DNA of 10,081 bases from contig JAWXBI010000050.1 in NCBI GenBank assembly GCA_034439915.1, positions 1-10,081 on the forward strand. The letters run 5' to 3'. The stretch comes from JADJLQ01 sp034439915. Its GTDB lineage: Bacteria > Bacteroidota > Bacteroidia > Chitinophagales > Saprospiraceae. Made by a program: the position numbers and the translations under genes. The notes beneath the pieces are model-generated. The model searched no databases. It saw only the letters and a program-made list of their open reading frames with translations, and was not told where the DNA came from. Below are positions 7,102 to 10,081 of the stretch, one piece after another. How positions within the stretch are numbered: the stretch's first letter is position 1; every line of letters begins with the position of its first letter.

Positions 7102-7240
7102 ACATCCTGGTAAATCCTATTAATCCCATAAATCCCGGTTCAGACAACATCCTGGTAAATCTTAATAATCCAATCAATCCCGGTTCAGACAACATCCCGG
7201 TAAAATCCTATTAATCCCATAAATCCCGGTTCAGACAACA
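7057..7240 (-). repeat. Right array: four inverted copies of a related 45-bp unit
   Basis: The reverse complement of the left-array marker (GTTCAGACA) occurs at 7093, 7138, 7183 and 7229, giving periods of 45, 45 and 46. The units alternate between two versions. Units 1 and 3 have AATCTTAATAATCCAATC before the shared AATCCCGGTTCAGAC, and units 2 and 4 have AATCCTATTAATCCCATA, so a 90-bp A-B pair is duplicated. They share the core and the CCTGGTAAAT segment with the left array but are 3 bp shorter, so they are a sister family in opposite orientation, not a simple copy. The last unit has an extra A and a CCCGG variant, and the array fades at about 7240. Confidence 0.93.
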
Positions 7241-7246
7241 TCCCCT

Positions 7247-7289
7247 AAAAAGTAAAACAAGCTAACCCGGTCAGGGCGCTTGTTTTACT
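7247..7289 (-). terminator. Intrinsic terminator of the lipoprotein gene
   Basis: AGTAAAACAAGC (7251-7262) and GCTTGTTTTACT (7278-7289) form a perfect 12-bp stem around a 15-nt loop, in which CCC and GGG can add three pairs. On the minus strand the stem is followed by TTTTT, giving a rho-independent terminator 33-75 bp after the lipoprotein stop. On the plus strand no T-run follows, so it is less convincing as a terminator for argS-glnS, although the stem could still slow or protect that transcript. Confidence 0.78.
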
Positions 7290-7321
7290 AATCTCCATAC
7301 GCTAAGTTTAAAAAAACTTCT

Positions 7322-8137
7322 TTAAAACCTTGGCCTCAGGACGATGACAAACGAATTGCCATTTTCCATGGTGCCTTTAGCCAGGCGATCGCAAACTCCG
7401 TTGCCAAAATCTATCGTAACGTTTCTGTCATTTCGCATAACTTCTTCCGTTCCGGCCACGATATAAGGACAGTTGCCCTTCTTGACAAGGGATTCTGTAA
7501 TCAGGGTAGTAAAACGGATTTCGTTGTCTACCGTCCCTGAGCTTTCACCATCGATTTCCCAGACGTCATCTGATTTTAATTCTGTCGTGCCTCCCGCAAT
7601 TTGGGTCCGGGTATGGTTGGCATTAATGACCAGGGTCCCTTTGTTATTGGTGAAGGACATATTGGTCAGTTTCCGCGAAAATTGTTTATTCCCTGAAGCA
7701 TCATTGCCTAAATTGGTCAGGATAACCGTCCCGTTTTTGACTACGATACTGTCGACGTAAAATTCCACGAAGGAGGTGATGCGGGTGGCACCGGCATGGT
7801 TCATAGAGTCAGACTGTTCAATGATGATTTTTCCCTGGTGGTAACGGCCGGACTTTGTGAGGCATCCAGATCCAAAATCGATTGTAAGGGTGTTGGGGAA
7901 GGTTCCTTTAGGGGCTGTGCTGCTGATGCTGGGGCAGGTACCATTGTCGCGGGATTCCAGCAATTCATTTTCCAAATCTTCTACAGATATCAGGGCATCC
8001 TGCGTTTCTATGGTGGTTACTGCTACCGCATTTAAGGTGGTGTCCGGTGCAAAGGAAGCATTATCAGTCGATTTTTCACAACTGGTGGCAAGGATAAGAC
8101 AAAGGGCTGCCAGGCCCATTAAAAAATTAGTTTTCAT
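7322..8137 (-). CDS. Lipoprotein of unknown function with two copies of a Cys/TIDFG motif
   Basis: The 271-residue product starts with a lipoprotein signal peptide: Lys2, a hydrophobic stretch, then the lipobox LATSC with lipidated Cys20. It is therefore predicted to be anchored in the outer or inner membrane facing the periplasm. After a polar linker the mature part looks beta-rich and contains an internal duplication. The first copy has CPSISS near Cys68, then TIDFGSGC (85-92) and a Gly-rich strand. The second has CPYIVAG near Cys223, then TIDFGNGVC (241-249) and GTMENGNS. The Cys spacings are similar (24 and 26), consistent with one disulphide per repeat in the periplasm. I recognise no named family and no enzyme motif. 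It is divergent from the GMC dehydrogenase gene (188 bp apart) and ends at a good terminator. The promoter is not clear. Confidence 0.85.
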   Translation of the reverse strand: MKTNFLMGLAALCLILATSCEKSTDNASFAPDTTLNAVAVTTIETQDALISVEDLENELLESRDNGTCPSISSTAPKGTFPNTLTIDFGSGCLTKSGRYHQGKIIIEQSDSMNHAGATRITSFVEFYVDSIVVKNGTVILTNLGNDASGNKQFSRKLTNMSFTNNKGTLVINANHTRTQIAGGTTELKSDDVWEIDGESSGTVDNEIRFTTLITESLVKKGNCPYIVAGTEEVMRNDRNVTIDFGNGVCDRLAKGTMENGNSFVIVLRPRF

Positions 8138-8325
8138 GGTTATAATAAAATTTAAAAGTGACGGATTGGTGGCTGAAATAAACCTTCAATACTTTTTTTG
8201 AGGGAGATCAGCGATGGGTAGAGGTTTTATCAAATAGTAATGAGTAGACTGCATGGAAAGTCCGGGGTTTAATTCCATCAAGAATTTTTTTCATTCTTTC
8301 TTTTCACATTAAGTAATTTGCAGCA

Positions 8326-10035
8326 ATGCAAATTAAATCAACAGCTCCGGGATATCAATTCGATGCCATAGTCATTGGATCCGGTATGTGCGGAGGTTGG
8401 GCTGCCAAAGAATTTTGTGAACAAGGATTAAAAACCCTGGTATTGGAAAGAGGTAAAATGGTCAATCACCTTGAATACCCGACTGCCCTTTGGAATCCCT
8501 GGGATATTAAACACCGTGGGCAGATGCCATTGGAAGACCAGACGGCCAATCCGGTTATCAATCGTTGTTATGCCTATAATGAGGCTACGGAGCATTTTTT
8601 TGTACGGGATACCCATCACCCTTATGTTCAGGACCAACCCTTTGATTGGATACGCGGTTATCAGGTGGGTGGAAAATCGTTGTTGTGGGCAAGACAGACC
8701 CAGCGATGGAGTAATTTTGAATTCGATTCTCCGAAGCGGGACGGGTATGCTGTGGACTGGCCAATCCGATATGCCGATCTGGAACCCTGGTATAGTTATG
8801 TCGAAAAATTTGTAGGAATATGCGGGGACCGGGACGGAATTGAAAACCTACCTGATAGTGAAGTGATGCCCGGTTTTGCTTTGAACTGTGTAGAAAAACA
8901 TATCCAGGAAGCAATACATCGACGTTATAAATTGCAACGCAGGGTGATTATCGGGCGATGTGCCCACCTGACCCAGCCGCAGGACATCCATCTTCAGCAG
9001 GGCCGGGGCCAATGTCAAAACAGGACCCTTTGTGAAAGAGGATGTCCGTATGGGGGATATTTTAGCTCTGTATCCTCTACGATTCCCTGGGCGAATAAAA
9101 CGGGAAACCTGACTTTAATCCCCAATGCAGTGGTCCATTCCATTATTTATGATGACAAGATAGGAAAGGCAACCGGGGTAAGGGTGATCGATGCCATGAC
9201 GAATCAATCGACCGAGTATCATGCAAAAATTATTTTTGTCAATGCAGCTACTCTGAATACTAATTTAATTCTGCTGAATTCCACCTCCAATCGTTTTCCT
9301 AATGGCCTGGGCAATGATCATGACATCCTGGGGCATTATATTGCTTTCCACAATTACAGGGGAAATGTTGCCGCGATACATGAAGAGTACCAGGACCAAT
9401 ATTATTATGGAAGAAGGCCCACTCAGGCATTTATCCCATCCTTTAGAAATGTATTTAAAAAGGAAACTGATTTCCAGGGCGGATATATGAGTTATTACGT
9501 AGCCTATAGACCGGGCTGGCATAAAGGTTATGCACAGAAAGGAATAGGGGAAGAGCTCAAGGCATCCATTTCTGATCCGGGCACCTGGCAGATAGCGATG
9601 GGTATGCAGGGAGAGACCATCCCCGTTTATCAAAATCATGTCCGGCTGAGTAATTCATTAAAAGATCAGTGGGGTATCCCACAATTGGTCACCTCGATTG
9701 GATATACTGCCAACGATGACAAAATGGTAGAGGATTTTATACAACAGGGGGTGGACATGATGGAGACGGCAGGATGTAAAGTCACAGCAGCCTATGACAA
9801 CCATCAGGCACCCGGACTGGATATCCATGAGATGGGTGGGGTGCGAATGGGACATGATCCCAAAACCTCCATGCTTAACAAGTGGAATCAATTGCACCTT
9901 TGTAAAAATGTCTTCGTAACAGATGGGGCATGTATGACTTCGGTGGGAAATCAAAATCCGTCACTGACGTTTATGGCCTTGACCGCCAGAGCAGCGAATA
10001 GGGCTACAGATGAATTAAGAAAATCAAATCTTTAG
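8326..10035 (+). CDS. GMC-family FAD oxidoreductase, gluconate/glucose dehydrogenase-type large subunit with a probable [3Fe-4S] motif
   Basis: The 569-residue protein has the GMC fold: the FAD dinucleotide motif VIGSGMCGGWAAKEF (16-30) with acidic Glu41 for the ribose, GYQVGGKSLLWARQTQRW (111-128), FVNAATLNTN (304-313), and the C-terminal HEMGGVRMGHDP (501-512) and GNQNPSLTFMALTARAA (541-557). His501 and Asn544 sit where GMC enzymes hold the active-site pair. GQCQNRTLCERGCPYGG contains Cys230-X5-Cys236-X3-Cys240, the spacing of the [3Fe-4S] ligands in bacterial FAD-glucose dehydrogenase. This suggests electron transfer to a cytochrome or quinone rather than to oxygen. No signal peptide is visible; such subunits are usually exported with a Tat-signal small subunit, which could lie beyond the window end. 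The substrate (sugar, gluconate or other polyol) is not determined. ATG 8326 lies just after TAATTTG (8314-8320), a near -7 match. The last 12 codons fall in a tandem duplication. Confidence 0.92.
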   Translation: MQIKSTAPGYQFDAIVIGSGMCGGWAAKEFCEQGLKTLVLERGKMVNHLEYPTALWNPWDIKHRGQMPLEDQTANPVINRCYAYNEATEHFFVRDTHHPYVQDQPFDWIRGYQVGGKSLLWARQTQRWSNFEFDSPKRDGYAVDWPIRYADLEPWYSYVEKFVGICGDRDGIENLPDSEVMPGFALNCVEKHIQEAIHRRYKLQRRVIIGRCAHLTQPQDIHLQQGRGQCQNRTLCERGCPYGGYFSSVSSTIPWANKTGNLTLIPNAVVHSIIYDDKIGKATGVRVIDAMTNQSTEYHAKIIFVNAATLNTNLILLNSTSNRFPNGLGNDHDILGHYIAFHNYRGNVAAIHEEYQDQYYYGRRPTQAFIPSFRNVFKKETDFQGGYMSYYVAYRPGWHKGYAQKGIGEELKASISDPGTWQIAMGMQGETIPVYQNHVRLSNSLKDQWGIPQLVTSIGYTANDDKMVEDFIQQGVDMMETAGCKVTAAYDNHQAPGLDIHEMGGVRMGHDPKTSMLNKWNQLHLCKNVFVTDGACMTSVGNQNPSLTFMALTARAANRATDELRKSNL

Positions 10036-10081
10036 CCCGGGGCTACAGATGAATTAAGAAAATCAAATCTTTAGCCCGGGG
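10001..10081. repeat. 39-bp tandem duplication at the end of the window
   Basis: Bases 10001-10039 and 10040-10078 are identical, and 10079-10081 (GGG) begin a third copy. The first copy encodes the last codons of the GMC gene and its TAG; the second is non-coding as read. Each unit is itself an imperfect hairpin: GGGCTA-C-AGAT against ATCT-T-TAGCCC. The abrupt end inside a perfect repeat is compatible with either a real tandem repeat cut by the window or an assembly artefact at a contig end. Confidence 0.95.

Noticed and set aside
6864..7214. A 116-codon open frame on the plus strand through both repeat arrays.
   Set aside because: Its sequence is entirely repeat units (DFGDYQDFDCLNR-like, then NPINPGSDN-like). 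It is open because the periods are multiples of three, its only ATG comes from a one-unit variant, and it switches composition at the array junction. It is treated as a repeat artefact.
6640..7240. CRISPR array.
   Set aside because: Units are contiguous, differ from each other, invert orientation in the middle and have no unique spacers; no cas genes are present.
7304..7319. AAGTTT/AAACTT small inverted repeat just after the lipoprotein stop.
   Set aside because: The stem is six pairs, almost all A-T, and a much better terminator stem lies immediately beyond it at 7251-7289.
8231..8239. Possible minus-strand -7 box (TACTATTTG) for the lipoprotein gene.
   Set aside because: It has three instead of two bases between TA and TTTG, no -33 element at suitable spacing, and would leave a leader of nearly 100 nt. 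It is too weak to list.
8138..8325. Intergenic region between the divergent lipoprotein and GMC genes, checked for RNA genes or operators.
   Set aside because: It is AT-rich with T-tracts. Apart from the near -7 match TAATTTG at 8314-8320, no convincing promoter pair, hairpin or operator was found.

Overview
The window looks like chromosomal DNA from a member of the Bacteroidota, probably from the Saprospiria/Chitinophagia side rather than Bacteroides. The basis is the gene set (a DUF3822-like gene overlapping rsmD, a lipoprotein with a short Cys-lipobox, a GMC dehydrogenase of the gluconate-dehydrogenase type), Bacteroidota-type promoters (TTTG or TTG, then TAnnTTTG), and few clear Shine-Dalgarno sequences. 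The genus cannot be fixed from the sequence.

Layout. Bases 1-60 hold the last 19 codons of a plus-strand gene ending in a hydrophobic helix. Its stop codon abuts the stop codon of the minus-strand tsaD (61-1059), which encodes the transferase for the t6A37 tRNA modification. Divergent from tsaD runs a compact plus-strand cluster: a small membrane-anchored protein of unknown function, a DUF3822-like protein, and rsmD, a 16S rRNA guanine-N2 methyltransferase whose motif IV reads GPPY instead of DPPY. A separate promoter precedes argS and glnS, two class I aminoacyl-tRNA synthetase genes 9 bp apart. Up to 6637 the window is therefore translation housekeeping: tRNA modification, rRNA modification and tRNA charging.

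Directly after the glnS stop comes the most unusual part, about 600 bp of non-coding repeats (6640-7240). Eight and a half direct copies of a 48-bp unit are followed by four copies of a related 45-bp unit in the opposite orientation. The two arms face each other across a 14-nt loop at 7043-7056, so the region could form a very long imperfect hairpin in RNA or a cruciform in DNA. A separate perfect 12-bp terminator stem (7251-7289) serves the convergent minus-strand gene.

The right third is accessory in character. It holds a minus-strand lipoprotein with an internally duplicated Cys-containing motif (7322-8137) and, divergent from it, a 569-residue GMC-family FAD dehydrogenase with a C-X5-C-X3-C motif like the [3Fe-4S] site of bacterial FAD-glucose dehydrogenases (8326-10035). 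The last 81 bases are a 39-bp tandem duplication covering the 3' end of that gene. It is either a genuine repeat or an assembly-end artefact.

No tRNA, rRNA, CRISPR array, transposase, phage gene or defence gene was recognised. The best candidate for something undescribed is the facing pair of tandem arrays at 6640-7240.
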